In this document: in pieces, positions 21,348-31,899 of the stretch
Layout: the number at the start of each line of letters is the position of its first letter
Numbering within the stretch: the first letter of the stretch is position 1
From: Harmothoe impar
Lineage: Eukaryota > Annelida > Polychaeta > Phyllodocida > Polynoidae
Direction of reading: 5' to 3'
DNA: 64,000 bases
Assembly: GCA_947462335.1 (NCBI GenBank)
Contig: OX381708.1
Location: 5,890,001-5,954,000 of the forward strand
Program-made: the position numbers and the translations under genes
Notes under the pieces: generated by a model
What the model was told of the DNA's origin: nothing
Database searches by the model: none
Seen by the model: the letters and a program-made list of their open reading frames with translations, nothing else

Positions 21348-23567
21348 TTATAACATGTTATCCTGTCTCAGTGTGCTATTCACTACCATTTCAAGGAGTG
21401 GACCATTTTCTCTAACATTTTCAGGTCTTTGTTGACCTTTACAGAGCTGGCAGAGCCACTCCCCACCGGGACAGCAATCCTTTCCACCCAGTGCCAACAT
21501 GGCCGCACAGAAGTCTTTACCGGGAAGACTCCACTCTCCAGCATTATCCACCGGGAACCTCTGCAGCCGGATTGATGTCCCGTAGTCCTCTTGCTCTTCA
21601 TCTGATGCAATTACATCCCGTGATGGTAGCTGCCATCTTGCACAAGTACGCTCCAGCTTACTGGGCTCCTTCTTGGCGTTTTCATCACTGTCACTGTCGC
21701 TGTCGCTAGTGTAGAACGCACAGCGCTGAGTACGACTCAGTGAGCCGAAACCGCCATAGTTGACATCATCATCACTTTCATCCCCACTACTGGCATACGC
21801 ACATCGGGCTTTCCTGCGCTTATACTTGCGGGAGCGTTTGTATTTCTTGTAGCTCTGATAACTCTTGGAGTCGTAGTTGTAGATGTCTTCATCATCAACA
21901 TCGCTATAGTCAACCTGGAAGTAGCCGTAGATGTTCAGCGGAAAGAGCGTGTTTCCATTGGCAAGAATGGTGCCGTTTGAGCACCATTCAGCAGATACCA
22001 TAGCTTCAGGGTGCAGAGAATCATCAGATAAAATCGGATCAGGGAGGCAGCTTGGGAAGAACAATGTCCACTGGTCACTTTCAGGTTCGTAGTATTGAAA
22101 CTTGTTCAGCTCTATTGCCAGGATAACATTCTCATCATCAAACGTTACGACATGCAACTTGTGGTCTTTGGCTGCCTTCTTCATTGGAGCTTTCTTCTTC
22201 CATCTTCTTGTTTTCACATTAAAGCACTCCGTATTTGTTGTAGCGGTTTCATCGGCTTTATCCCTGACCCCACCGGACACAAAGATGGCGTCACCAAAGG
22301 TACACGCACTGTGCTTTGTTACTGCTGCAGGCATCTTCTTGGCCGTACGCCAAGTGTTTGTTTCCCAATTGTATTCCTGCACATCATCCAGGATTGAATC
22401 TATTTCAGAGTTCGATCCAAGATGTCCTCCAAATGTATAAAGTTTACTCTCATAGTGAGCCATGGCAAACCCGGTTTTGGCGGTTAACATACCAGGCATG
22501 TCAGTCCAGGTCAAGTTACGAGGGTCGAAGACATGCCAGCGCTGGTTGATACCGTGTCCGTTACACACAATCAGGAAGTTGTTGATTTCTATAACTTGAG
22601 GCTGAACCTCTGTGAATTCTGGTGCCTTGGGTATCTTGCGGCGCACCCAGGGAACTAGTGGTCCACCGACAGAACTATCCGCATCTTTGTTATATCCCTT
22701 CTTTAATGTGTACATTGTGGACTGTGCGACATCTTTTGTAGCCCCATCTGTGGCGAGCACAATGGGCTCAGGCTCATTCCTGACTGTGTTCTGGGTTGAC
22801 TTGTTAAGCACCTTAAGGTGTATTGGCTGTCGATGATAGCCCTCTGCTTCGTGCATCAGATGAAACCATGTGTTGTTAAGTCTCTTTATGGCAGCATTCT
22901 TACTCCATTTTTCTATAGATGCTACTTTTCCTGGAGGTATCAGACAAAACCTGACATTGGACATGAGGTCATTCATGTGCACTTTGCGCGTTTCAAAGTC
23001 ATAATTCAACCACGAATTTATGTAGAGAAACAGAGTCCATTCAGATTTTTCCCAACACTCCAGGAGGATTTGAAGACCTTCATATGTTATATCGCTCACG
23101 TTGCACCCCTGCACTATATCGTTCCACCGGCGCCTAATGAAACTGTCAACTTCTTCCACTTCCTCATGAACGGAGTACTTTGTCCATATGGAAAGCACCT
23201 TGAAACAGTCCTTAATAGTCAGGCGCCATGATGGCAGCTCACCTTTACATCTGTTAACAACAGAAGGTGCCTGGAGGTACAGGGCAGCTTCAAGAATGTC
23301 TGGAATGTTGTTTGTAATGGGGTTGTGATTTGCATAGAAACACGCAATAGTTTTTGAAACTGCAGTCGCAGTGAGACCTTTCAGCTCGATCCTGTTGCTA
23401 CAACTTTCTTCTTCAGAGAACAGCTTCTTGAAGTACTCGCTGTTAGAGGTCAGGACGACCCGGTGAGTTTTTATCTCCTTCCCCTCAGCCACTATTGTAA
23501 AGTCAGAAGGCACTGGCTCATTGTTGGACATACTCCATGTCCGCTTTCGTCCAGGCAACCGCTCCAT
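21348..23567 (-). CDS. BTB-BACK-Kelch protein with basic/acidic insert, 739 aa
   Basis: BTB at about residues 20-120 (DFTIVAEGKEIKTHRVVL, NSEYFKKLF), BACK at 130-245, Kelch propeller at about 320-540 (FLIVCNGHG, YTFGGHLG, FVSGGVRD, YYEPESDQW). Unlike its paralogues it then carries about 100 residues of tyrosine/lysine-rich and serine/aspartate-rich sequence (YKKYKRSRKYKRRK looks like a nuclear localisation signal; SDSDSDSDE is acidic) before the shared end KDFCAAMLALG. After that shared end the frame runs on for about 47 residues because the stop codon used by the 27.0 kb gene is absent. I chose the first ATG (MERLPG); it follows an acceptor (tttgcag) near 23,597. Confidence 0.92.
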   Translation of the reverse strand: MERLPGRKRTWSMSNNEPVPSDFTIVAEGKEIKTHRVVLTSNSEYFKKLFSEEESCSNRIELKGLTATAVSKTIACFYANHNPITNNIPDILEAALYLQAPSVVNRCKGELPSWRLTIKDCFKVLSIWTKYSVHEEVEEVDSFIRRRWNDIVQGCNVSDITYEGLQILLECWEKSEWTLFLYINSWLNYDFETRKVHMNDLMSNVRFCLIPPGKVASIEKWSKNAAIKRLNNTWFHLMHEAEGYHRQPIHLKVLNKSTQNTVRNEPEPIVLATDGATKDVAQSTMYTLKKGYNKDADSSVGGPLVPWVRRKIPKAPEFTEVQPQVIEINNFLIVCNGHGINQRWHVFDPRNLTWTDMPGMLTAKTGFAMAHYESKLYTFGGHLGSNSEIDSILDDVQEYNWETNTWRTAKKMPAAVTKHSACTFGDAIFVSGGVRDKADETATTNTECFNVKTRRWKKKAPMKKAAKDHKLHVVTFDDENVILAIELNKFQYYEPESDQWTLFFPSCLPDPILSDDSLHPEAMVSAEWCSNGTILANGNTLFPLNIYGYFQVDYSDVDDEDIYNYDSKSYQSYKKYKRSRKYKRRKARCAYASSGDESDDDVNYGGFGSLSRTQRCAFYTSDSDSDSDENAKKEPSKLERTCARWQLPSRDVIASDEEQEDYGTSIRLQRFPVDNAGEWSLPGKDFCAAMLALGGKDCCPGGEWLCQLCKGQQRPENVRENGPLLEMVVNSTLRQDNML

Positions 23568-23599
23568 ATCCTCGATTTGATACAATCAAATATCTGCAA

Positions 23600-25173
23600 A
23601 GATACAAGAAAAATATATACAGGATTTAATAAAGTATCTGAGTAGACATTTGTTTCAGCAATTCTAAAATTATTTCAGCAACTCTAAACAAGTCTAACAA
23701 GGGGCACAGCTTAACATGGATTGATTGAGGGCTTAGGTAGTTTAGCCATTGGCTAATGCAGAGGAGACTTTCTTAAAGTTTAAGCTTTTCACAAGTACAT
23801 GTAATGGTTGGCATATTGTTAGGTGAAGGATAATCCTATCCAAGACGATTTAATCTGACATGAACTGAAGAAACCCTGCTGCTGCACATTTACCGAAGCA
23901 GGGGTTCTTTAACCTCTGGCAGCACACAGACATGGTATGACAGGGAAAGGCCTTTGGCAAGTCTATCACAGCATGGGGGGGAGGGGATCTATAGGTAGAG
24001 AGTTACATAGGTTGCTCAGCCGTGTACCCACAGGGCAGCACTGCGTGGGTAGGCTGTGTGTGGCACATAGAGTTTCAATAGGAGCAGTATGCACTACCTC
24101 AGCCAATGTGATGTCAGGAAGAGAATACAGTAAAACAAACAATGCAGGGTCATTCTAAAGATATTGGGGCATATCGCACTGAATGAAAAAATTTGATATT
24201 ACCAATGGTTAAATATATTTAGCAAAAAAACATATTTCAAAGGCCGTCAAGACATGGAAATATTAGGTGGAACATAAATGTTCATCTAACTGTTGTTACC
24301 TATGCTATTAAGTAATGGAATCCATCTGATAAATTCTCAAAATTTATTGATGCCTGTACCTGGTCAAGCTTAGTCATGGTCACATTTACACTATTAATCC
24401 ATTAAAGAACAGACATCTGCGCTATATACCCTGAAAAGCACTGATTCATATAATATGTCAGTGAAATAATTAAATGCCTAGTCCATTTACACACTGATAT
24501 ATATTGGAATTTGGATTTTATATATTTTCAACTCCCAGTGTGTATAGCTGCATGTATGAGTGGTTACTAACGACACTGCAGGCTCCACTGTACCTGAGTA
24601 TAGGTGCCTCCAGCCTAATAGCCTACATACAGACCAGCAGGGGTAATAATATAGGAGCATTCTCAACTTCCAATGGCTCTTACACATCTCCCCTTAAAGA
24701 TATCATTATTTTGTTTCTTGCTACATGTCTACTACAAGGAGTTGAGACAATAAATTTATTTCAGATGAAACACCCTACTATAGGTGTAGTCACAAAGGAG
24801 AATCCAAGCTCGTAAACTGTGTCATGAGTCTGGAGTAATACATTATTTTACTTTATGTAAGTCAAGTTGGTTTTAAGTGGGTTTTTTTTGTGCTTTTATT
24901 TCATAGTTTTGTATTTTTACCCTTCCTTTTTTTTCATATTTTGTCCCATAGTTGAGTTTCCTTTAGGAATTTCAATATATTTTCTTCGGTAGTAGTTTTA
25001 TTGGATACACTTAGCATGGATGTTTCAACTACAAGCTCTTTTCTTCGACTCTCTGCACTGTTTCTAAAGCGGAGTAGTATATGCTCCGCTGTCAGAGACG
25101 GGTACTGCATTCTTGACATGTAAGTTCATATTCCCTATTCATTCTGTACTTGTGTGTCGATCTCTACAGGAGT
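23600..25173. other. Intergenic / presumed 5' intron, nothing firm
   Basis: Probably holds the promoter and first exon of the 21.3 kb gene and the distal end of the next unit, but I see no convincing core elements. A 61-codon minus-strand frame at 24,934-25,119 is not assigned. Confidence 0.35.
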
Positions 25174-25398
25174 TACCGTAAAACCTAGCGTATAAGCCTA
25201 ACTCGCGTAAAGCCACACCCTGAGTTACGGCCGATCCTATAAGCCGCACTGGCGATCTGAATGTGCCGATTTTAGAACTGTATCATAGTGGCAAAAACTT
25301 GCGTATGAGCCGCACCCCGACCCTGGGCCGATCATATAAGCCGCACTGCCGATCTGATTTGCATACTAGCCGCGGCTTATACACAAGGTTTTATGGTA
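25174..25398. mobile_element. Pogo-like MITE (family M2 relative)
   Basis: 225 bp from TA to TA. Ends are TACCGTAAAACCTAGCGTAT and the inverted ATACACAAGGTTTTATGGTA. The interior repeats 'cgatc.tataagccgcact'. Related ends occur at 12,687, 38,081, 42,346 and 53,433. Confidence 0.75.
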
Positions 25399-25530
25399 AT
25401 CTCACCTGGTCTAATCAATTTAACTTTTTTCCACTGTCACTTTTGACGGATGAATATTTGTGGGAGGCAGGGGGCACTTCTAACATATCCTAAAATGAGT
25501 TAAACATCATCTGATTTAAAAGAATACTCC

Positions 25531-25536
25531 TTTATT
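25531..25536 (-). terminator. Poly(A) signal of the 27.0 kb Kelch gene
   Basis: Minus-strand AATAAA in the same context ('cctttattttggtcctta') as the signals at 13,970 and 19,710, supporting a conserved 3' UTR end. Confidence 0.6.
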
Positions 25537-25539
25537 TTG

Positions 25540-26604
25540 GTCCTTATTAATACAGCAAACAATTCTGGGATAAGTTGCAGACTTTGCAGTGTCATAGTGA
25601 TTAACCTACAGGTGCAGCAGAGATGATCCTTTTATTTTTAATTCGATATTCCAATAAGTGAAAAGTAATATCTCAGTGCTGTGAGATAAATCTAAATATG
25701 AGGCCACACTTAAAAAAACATCTGTTTCAGATGGAGCGGGCGGATGAGATTTATTAACCAGGCCACCCGGCCGGATTTTTTTTCTTTTCTCTAAACTTGG
25801 ACCTGTAATTGTCAATTACAAGTACATTGCATCCCACACTTGATAATTTATCTCCTTGAGCACCCCAGCCATTAGAAGAGGAAAAAAAGATTTAGGGAAA
25901 AAAAAAGAAGATTTTGCAGCCGCCCGGGTGAGTTCTTTTTTGCCCACCCGCTCCTCCGGAAAGTGTGGCCTGAGCAAAATTGGCAGCTCCAGCTGATATC
26001 TAATATATATCATATTTGCAATGCTATTCAAAATTACAATAGACATCTTACCTCAAGTAGTCAAACTAGCAAGAATCTGGTACATACTCAAATCAGAATA
26101 AACTTGTGATCAACTCTGCACTTAAACAATCAAACGTACAACAAACTCTTGGGATAATGCCTAATGTACTTAGTGCATATTCCTAGTGCTATAAGTACAT
26201 TGGTAGATGTTACTTTTAACCTGCTTTGTTCAGGCACTTTCTTTAAACACATAGAGTAGGTCACACACAAACAGATTGCTTGATCTCGGAAAAATGAAAA
26301 TACTCATTGACAATAACAAATGTCTCATATGAATGTCATAATTTCAGTGACCTCAACTTAACCAGCAATCCTTACAGGTTGACTTGAGGCATGATATGTG
26401 CCCTCCAATGAAAGTTAATAGTAATATAGTAGAATTTGAGAGGAGCTGGATCCCTCCACTACACAGTTCTTCTAGCCCTGTGGTATACTTCAACACACAT
26501 CGTGTAGGCTGACTGCCAGAGCTTGTATAGGCATCTATTCCAACCTTTTTGCACATGAATACTTGGTCTGAGCCCTACAAAAACTAATTGGTTATCATCA
26601 TGGA
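25540..26604 (-). other. 3' UTR of the 27.0 kb Kelch gene
   Basis: Shares blocks with the 3' UTR at 19.7-20.5 kb ('ccaataagtgaaaagtaat', 'gtaggtcacacacaaa'). No gene inside. Confidence 0.5.
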
Positions 26605-26991
26605 TTAATCTGTAGCAGTTCTTAATGTGTATTTCCTTACAAAGATAGGCTTATAAAGCATTTGTTTTGGTCACGTCCCATCACGGCAAAAATGGGGTAT
26701 AACAATTACCTTTCACCCATCACTGACTCAATCTGCAGCAATACCTTATGGGGTTTTCCTTACAAGAGAGGCTTATGAAATCTCAGTTCTGGTCATTTGA
26801 CAAAGGTTACATGGCATGTCCCATCACAGCAAAAACAGGACATATCAATTACCTTTCACCCATCACTGACTTAATCTGCAGTGATTCCTTATGGGTTTTC
26901 CTTACAAGAGAGGTTTATGAAAAGTTTGTCTTGGTCCTTTGATGTCCTGTCACGGCAAAAATGGGGCACACCATATTCTTCACTGACCCAG
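26605..26991. repeat. Tandem repeat, three units of about 120-140 bp
   Basis: Units begin near 26,605, 26,728 and 26,870, each running from 'taatctg.agcag' through 'ttccttacaa..gaggcttat' and 'gtcccatcac.gcaaaaa' to 'cactgac'. The last unit overlaps the end of the Kelch coding region, so each unit ends with a copy of the region round its stop codon. Confidence 0.8.
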
Positions 26992-28812
26992 TGCCAGCAG
27001 GGCAGCACAGAAGTGTGTACCCGGCTGCCCCTGAGAAGTATCCCCTTTCACTGGGAACCATCCCAGCTGGATCGAACTCCCGATGTTACCATTCTCAGGC
27101 AACTGCCACTTGGTGCAGCCATGCTTCCTCGTCACCGGCACATCGACCCTGACCTCATAAATGCCCGAGATGTTGAGTAAGAAGAGAGAGTTCCCGCTGG
27201 GTAGAACGGCACAGTTAGCGCACCACTCAGGAACAACGAGAGTGTCAGGGCGCACAGCAATCTCATGGAGGCAGTTAGCATCAAACACAGTCCACTGGTT
27301 ACTTTCTGGGTCGTAGTACTCAAACTCAAAGCTCTCGTCCATAACCAGGAGAAGCTTCTTGTTGTCGTGAGTTATAATGTGCATCTTGTGGTCCATCACT
27401 GCTTTCGACATCGGAGCTTTCCGCGTCCAGTTTCTTTTTCTTATATCAAAGCACTCCATATCAGCAGTAGCGGAACAACTGTTGTTGGCCTTCATCTTGA
27501 CTCCACCGGACACAAAGATGGCGGCACCAAACATACAAGCACCGTGTCTTGTCACTGCGGCAGACATCTTGTTAGACCTCCGCCAAGTATTTGTTTCAAA
27601 CTTGTATTCCTGTACATCATCCAGAATCAACTGTATTTGCGAACTTGATCCAAGGTATCCTCCAAGTGCGTACAGTATTCCGTCATGGTGAGCCATGGCA
27701 AAACAACTTTTAGGAGTCAGCATTCCGGGCATGTCAGTCCAGGTCAAGTTACGGGGGTCGAAGACGTGCCAGCGCTGGTCGATACCATGTCCGTTACACA
27801 CGATAATGAAGTTGTTGACGTCTATAACTTGAGGCTGAACCTCTGTGAACTGAGGTCCTCGAGGGACCTGGCGCTTCTCCCATGGGATTAGAGCTGCTGA
27901 GCCAATGCTTACCATCATAGCCCGTCTGTCCTTTGTTTGGTCATAGAAGCACCAATCGGAGCATGGTGGGGGTGGTTTGTCGTAGCCTCTCTGTAAGGTA
28001 TACATGGTACAGTCGGACTGAGAGTCGGGTGTGGAGAACAGCACAGGTTGGGGTGCGTTCCTTGCTGTGTTCTGTACTGAAGTGTTCAGCACCTTAAGAT
28101 GAGTCGGCAGTTGGTGATAGGTGTGAGCGTCGTTTACCAGCTCACACCACGAGTTATCCACATCTGGCAGATCCCGTATAGCTGCTACTTTTCCTGGTGG
28201 CATCAGACAAAACTTAACCCTGGACATGAGATCATTCATATGCACTTTACGGGTCTCAAAGTCGCTTCTTACCCAACGTCTTACATAGACAAACAAATCC
28301 CACTCTGATTTTTCCCAGCACTCAATCAGAATTTTAAGACCTTCGAATGATACCTCATCAGGTTTGCAAGTCTCCACTAATGTGTCCCACCTATACCTGA
28401 TGAAAGCGCTGAGTTCCTCTGCATCCTTGAGAAGGGAGTGCTTTGTTAATATGGACAGCGCCTGGCAGCAGTTTGTCACGCTCAGCTCATCTTTACAACT
28501 GTCAAGTGTATCAGGCACCTGGAAGTACAGAGCTCCTTCAAGGATGTCGGCAAAGTTATTTCTAATCAGGCTTCTGCTTCTCTCGTAAATATACTGGATG
28601 GTTTTGGAAACTGCATTGGCACTCAGATTGTCTAGCTCAATCCTGTCTGTGCAAGTTTCCTCCTCACAGAGTAGTTTGTCGAAGTACTCACTGTGACAGA
28701 TGAGCACCACCCGGTGGGCTCTTATTTCCTGCCCTTCGGCTACTATAGTGAAGTCAAAGAGCTGCTTCTTATCCCAAAGTTTGCGGGTCCCGATCAAATA
28801 CCTGTCAGGCAT
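26980..28812 (-). CDS. BTB-BACK-Kelch protein, 610 aa
   Basis: BTB at about residues 20-120 (LFDFTIVAEGQEIRAHRVVL, SEYFDKLL), BACK at 125-240, linker THLKVLN, Kelch at about 325-560 (FIIVCNGHGIDQRWHVFDP, YALGGYLG, FVSGGVKM, YYDPESNQW), ending FCAALLALGQ. Start set at the ATG of MPDRYLIG because a splice acceptor (ttttgcag near 28,872) interrupts the longer open frame. Closest paralogue is the 21.3 kb gene, which shares the FTEVQPQVI and RWHVFDPRNLTWTDMPGM segments, but this gene lacks its basic/acidic insert. Presumed Cullin-3 substrate adaptor by family; substrate unknown. Confidence 0.93.
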   Translation of the reverse strand: MPDRYLIGTRKLWDKKQLFDFTIVAEGQEIRAHRVVLICHSEYFDKLLCEEETCTDRIELDNLSANAVSKTIQYIYERSRSLIRNNFADILEGALYFQVPDTLDSCKDELSVTNCCQALSILTKHSLLKDAEELSAFIRYRWDTLVETCKPDEVSFEGLKILIECWEKSEWDLFVYVRRWVRSDFETRKVHMNDLMSRVKFCLMPPGKVAAIRDLPDVDNSWCELVNDAHTYHQLPTHLKVLNTSVQNTARNAPQPVLFSTPDSQSDCTMYTLQRGYDKPPPPCSDWCFYDQTKDRRAMMVSIGSAALIPWEKRQVPRGPQFTEVQPQVIDVNNFIIVCNGHGIDQRWHVFDPRNLTWTDMPGMLTPKSCFAMAHHDGILYALGGYLGSSSQIQLILDDVQEYKFETNTWRRSNKMSAAVTRHGACMFGAAIFVSGGVKMKANNSCSATADMECFDIRKRNWTRKAPMSKAVMDHKMHIITHDNKKLLLVMDESFEFEYYDPESNQWTVFDANCLHEIAVRPDTLVVPEWCANCAVLPSGNSLFLLNISGIYEVRVDVPVTRKHGCTKWQLPENGNIGSSIQLGWFPVKGDTSQGQPGTHFCAALLALGQ

Positions 28813-28879
28813 TTTGCTGCTAGCTCGGAACAGGTTGATGTACCGCTGAATCAATCCAGTATCCAAACACCTGCAAAAC

Positions 28880-29465
28880 ACCAGAAAAGGATATGGGATT
28901 ACTTTTTTCAGAAGAAAGCAATTAATCATGCAAGTCTACATTGTCAGTTGTATCATTCTAAATTCTGTTGACCGCAGTTAGTGTTCGTTTTTGTTGAGAT
29001 CCCTCTTTAGGATAATAAGAAGTCCATGTTCGCCATAATAATATTAGACCTTAACAAAATCACAAGTCAAAATACAGATAAGATATATAAGTTATTCTTT
29101 CTATGTAGGCTATGCATGGGTAAGTGAACATCAGACAAAGAGGGTGAACATTAATTATCATGTAAGACTGAACAGACTTGTTAATATGGATTCAGCAGCT
29201 TCTGGTAATAATGCTTCAGTTGTTCTGCAGCTATTCATCTCTTAGAATCAATGTAGATGTTCAACTAAGACCACACTTCTCTTGCTACCTCCCTTTTTAT
29301 TCACCCTTGTCCCCCATAATACAAATGTTATTTGCTGTAAAATTGGAGATACTTTAAAGTTAGTGTATCCAATGATTTTGTTAAGAATGATTCAGGATAT
29401 TCACAAATAACAATATTCTTCCTTTCCTACCTATTTGATTCCCCTCATTCCCTATCATTTAGCTC
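28880..29465. other. Spacer between two Kelch genes
   Basis: AT-rich, no gene seen. It must contain the upstream part of the 27.0 kb gene (first exon or intron) and the end of the 29.7 kb transcript. Confidence 0.4.
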
Positions 29466-29469
29466 AAAT

Positions 29470-29480
29470 TTTATTTTATT
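29470..29480 (-). terminator. Poly(A) signals of the 29.7 kb Kelch gene
   Basis: Two overlapping minus-strand AATAAA motifs about 200 nt past the stop codon. Confidence 0.5.
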
Positions 29481-29676
29481 GGCAAATACATGGTCACTTG
29501 CACGATTCTATTCACTCTATTGAGAGAATACACTGTAAAAGATCAATTATACCTAACCTATTAACACTGTGTCTTCCTCTTGAAGACATGAGGTGAGATA
29601 GCTAACACAGCACCAATAGCATTCATGGGTGGCTCATCTCTCCCCCGACACCATCTAGTAGGGAAGTCCTCAAGCG

Positions 29677-31470
29677 TCACTTGTGAAATGATAGTCTTCT
29701 TTTTTGACAGGGCCATTGGACACAGAGCCCGTATCCCTCTACACGATCTTCATCGTAGTCATCGTAATTCATTTCATATTCCACCTGAGTACCATTGATG
29801 TAGAAGAAGTAGAGACAGTTGCCCATAGCAACCATCAGACTTCCAGCAGTCCACTCCATATCCTCGATCTCTCTGTCATCCATTTCAGGCTCAGAATATG
29901 TACTTCCAAAAAGGCCATCCTTCTTTCTCTTGAATGAGAATTTGTACCGTGACCACTGGTCAGTGCCTAGATTATAAAACTCCATTTTGAATTCACGATC
30001 GATGGCAAGGATTACCTCCTTTCCTCTGACTGTCATCACATAGAGGTTATGTTTGGACTTTGGCCTCAGCATTGGGGCTTTAGGAGTCCAGGTTTTGGAA
30101 GCTAAATCCAGACAGTCCATTCGTGATATTTTACAAGTGCCTTCTTCACTGAAGGTCTCTCCACCGCAGGTGTATATGGTATTACCCAGAACACAAGCTG
30201 CATGGTTTTTCACTGGGACAGGCGCGGTGTTGGTGGAGGTCCAGGTTTTGGTGAGGAAGCTGTACACCTGTGTGTTGTCTGTGTAGTGGGGCTGGTCGGG
30301 AAGCCACTCACACCCACCTAACACATACAGACACTGGTCGTGGTACACCAGGGCAAACTCATCCCTCCGTCGGCACATACATGCCATCTTAGACCACACC
30401 AGGGTTCTGGGGTCAAAGATCTGCCACTCCTGATCTGCACCAAACTCACTGCAGGTGATCAAGAAGTTGTTGACTTTTGTGACAAAGGGAATCTTGGCTT
30501 TACCTTGGGGGATCTCAAGCGGCTTATACGTTTCCCAATTCCCAGAAAGTCCTGATGTTGGTATCTTTTTCCTGAATAGTTCAAAAGAAGATGGCTCCTC
30601 AGGATCAGAGTCAATGTCGCTTGACGAATCATCCTTTGCCCTGACTTTGTCGTAACCAATGTTCATAACGACAGGGGCTTTGTTAGCTCGCACTCTGCTT
30701 TGATCGGAATATTCCATGACTTTAAGATGAATCGGCAACAGGTGATAGGCCAAAGCCTTCAGGACGAGATCTTTCCATGCACCATCAGAATACCTGTAGA
30801 GATCAGTCTTCGTGACATCTTCCAGTTCTGAAGGCGTCATTAGTGAGAAGCGTACTGTATGCATCAGGTCATTTAGGTACTGCTTTCTGTTTTCAATGTC
30901 TACACTGATCCACATCTTTACAAACTTGAACACCTCCCACTCCGACATTATCCAAAAGTCAACGATGACCTGAACCCCTTCCATTGCCATGTCCTCAGGT
31001 GTGTAGTGCTTTATGACTTTATTCAGATTGCACTTGATGAACTTTCTGACCTTTTCAACAGCCACACTGAGGGAGTAAGTCAGGAAGACAGAGTGTATAT
31101 CGAGGCAGTTCTCTATGCTGAAGCTGTCCACAAGTTTCTTTGTACACAACTCTATAACCACCGGCATTTGGAAGTAGACGGCACACTCCAGCATGTCCTT
31201 CAGGTTAGCACTGAGAACGGCCTCATCTCTGGTGTATATAAACTCAATGAGCCTCGACACTTTGTCAGCGCTCAGCTCCTTCAGTTCTACCCTGTCGGTT
31301 GTGCTCTCCAGTAGAGCCCCGTTCAGCATGGTGTGGAAGTAGTCGCTGACAGAGGCCAGGATGAGTTTGTGCACCTTGAACTCCTGTCCGTCTACTTGTA
31401 GTGTGTAGTCCAGTAGCTGGTCCTGCTCCCACAGAGCCCTCGCCCCCGCCGTCAGTCCGATCTGTATCAT
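29677..31470 (-). CDS. BTB-BACK-Kelch protein, 597 aa
   Basis: BTB at about residues 20-120 (DYTLQVDGQEFKVHKLIL, SDYFHTML), BACK at 125-235, linker IHLKVME, an acidic stretch (DSSSDIDSDPEE), then Kelch blades from about 340 (FLITCSEFGADQEWQIFDP, YVLGGCEW, YTCGGETF, FYNLGTDQW) to the end. First ATG (MIQIGLTAG) is used; a longer frame exists only through a GTG. The acceptor (tttcag) at about 31,527 ends a 5' intron. Its sister is the gene starting at 62,334, which shares both the protein start and upstream DNA. No coding intron. Cullin-3 adaptor role inferred from family. Confidence 0.93.
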   Translation of the reverse strand: MIQIGLTAGARALWEQDQLLDYTLQVDGQEFKVHKLILASVSDYFHTMLNGALLESTTDRVELKELSADKVSRLIEFIYTRDEAVLSANLKDMLECAVYFQMPVVIELCTKKLVDSFSIENCLDIHSVFLTYSLSVAVEKVRKFIKCNLNKVIKHYTPEDMAMEGVQVIVDFWIMSEWEVFKFVKMWISVDIENRKQYLNDLMHTVRFSLMTPSELEDVTKTDLYRYSDGAWKDLVLKALAYHLLPIHLKVMEYSDQSRVRANKAPVVMNIGYDKVRAKDDSSSDIDSDPEEPSSFELFRKKIPTSGLSGNWETYKPLEIPQGKAKIPFVTKVNNFLITCSEFGADQEWQIFDPRTLVWSKMACMCRRRDEFALVYHDQCLYVLGGCEWLPDQPHYTDNTQVYSFLTKTWTSTNTAPVPVKNHAACVLGNTIYTCGGETFSEEGTCKISRMDCLDLASKTWTPKAPMLRPKSKHNLYVMTVRGKEVILAIDREFKMEFYNLGTDQWSRYKFSFKRKKDGLFGSTYSEPEMDDREIEDMEWTAGSLMVAMGNCLYFFYINGTQVEYEMNYDDYDEDRVEGYGLCVQWPCQKRRLSFHK

Positions 31471-31541
31471 GTCGAGGTCTGGTGGAACTTCTACATATAT
31501 CACTTGTTAGACTGTGATAACTTCTGAAAAAAAAGGTATTG

Positions 31542-31728
31542 TAAATGTAGATATATTCATGTGTATAAATTTTCGTGATTTTGCTAAAAAAAAGTGCACT
31601 TTCGCGTGTATCTAAATTAGCAAATTTTGGAACATTGTAGTAGTAGGACTATTAGTATATAAATTTTCGTTCTGTACATATTTTCGCTGATCGCGAAAAT
31701 ATGTACAGCGCAAAAATATCTACATTTA
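31542..31728. mobile_element. TA-flanked MITE (family M1), copy 2
   Basis: Inverted ends TAAATGTAGATAT ... ATATCTACATTTA. The interior ('ttttcgtgattttgcta', 'ttctgtacatattttcgc') matches the 1,767-1,958 copy. Inserted just upstream of the 29.7 kb gene's coding exon. Confidence 0.65.
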
Positions 31729-31739
31729 GTCTCTGAAAT

Positions 31740-31890
31740 AGAAACCTCATTATCATCCAAAATTCTGGTTGGACAGTAATGTCTCTGGGCTTTTTATGTC
31801 ACAGATTTCTGTCTGGCTAGCATACTTTTTTAGACCATTTTTGTCACTTTTATAAAAATATAAAATTGGACATTTATAAATCTGACTTAT
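31740..31890 (-). repeat. Upstream segment shared with the 62.3 kb gene
   Basis: On the minus strand this reads like 62,090-62,262: 'cattactgtccaaccagaat' and 'tgtccaattttat.ttttataaaagtgac' occur in both at the same relative place. It is 5' flank or intron duplicated with the gene. Confidence 0.7.
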
Positions 31891-31899
31891 AAGATAGGT

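Noticed and set aside
24934..25119. 61-codon minus-strand frame ending FLKETQLWDKI, possibly the tail of a LINE protein
   Set aside because: It has the flavour of a non-LTR element C terminus, but no RT motif or second block lies next to it and I cannot support the call.
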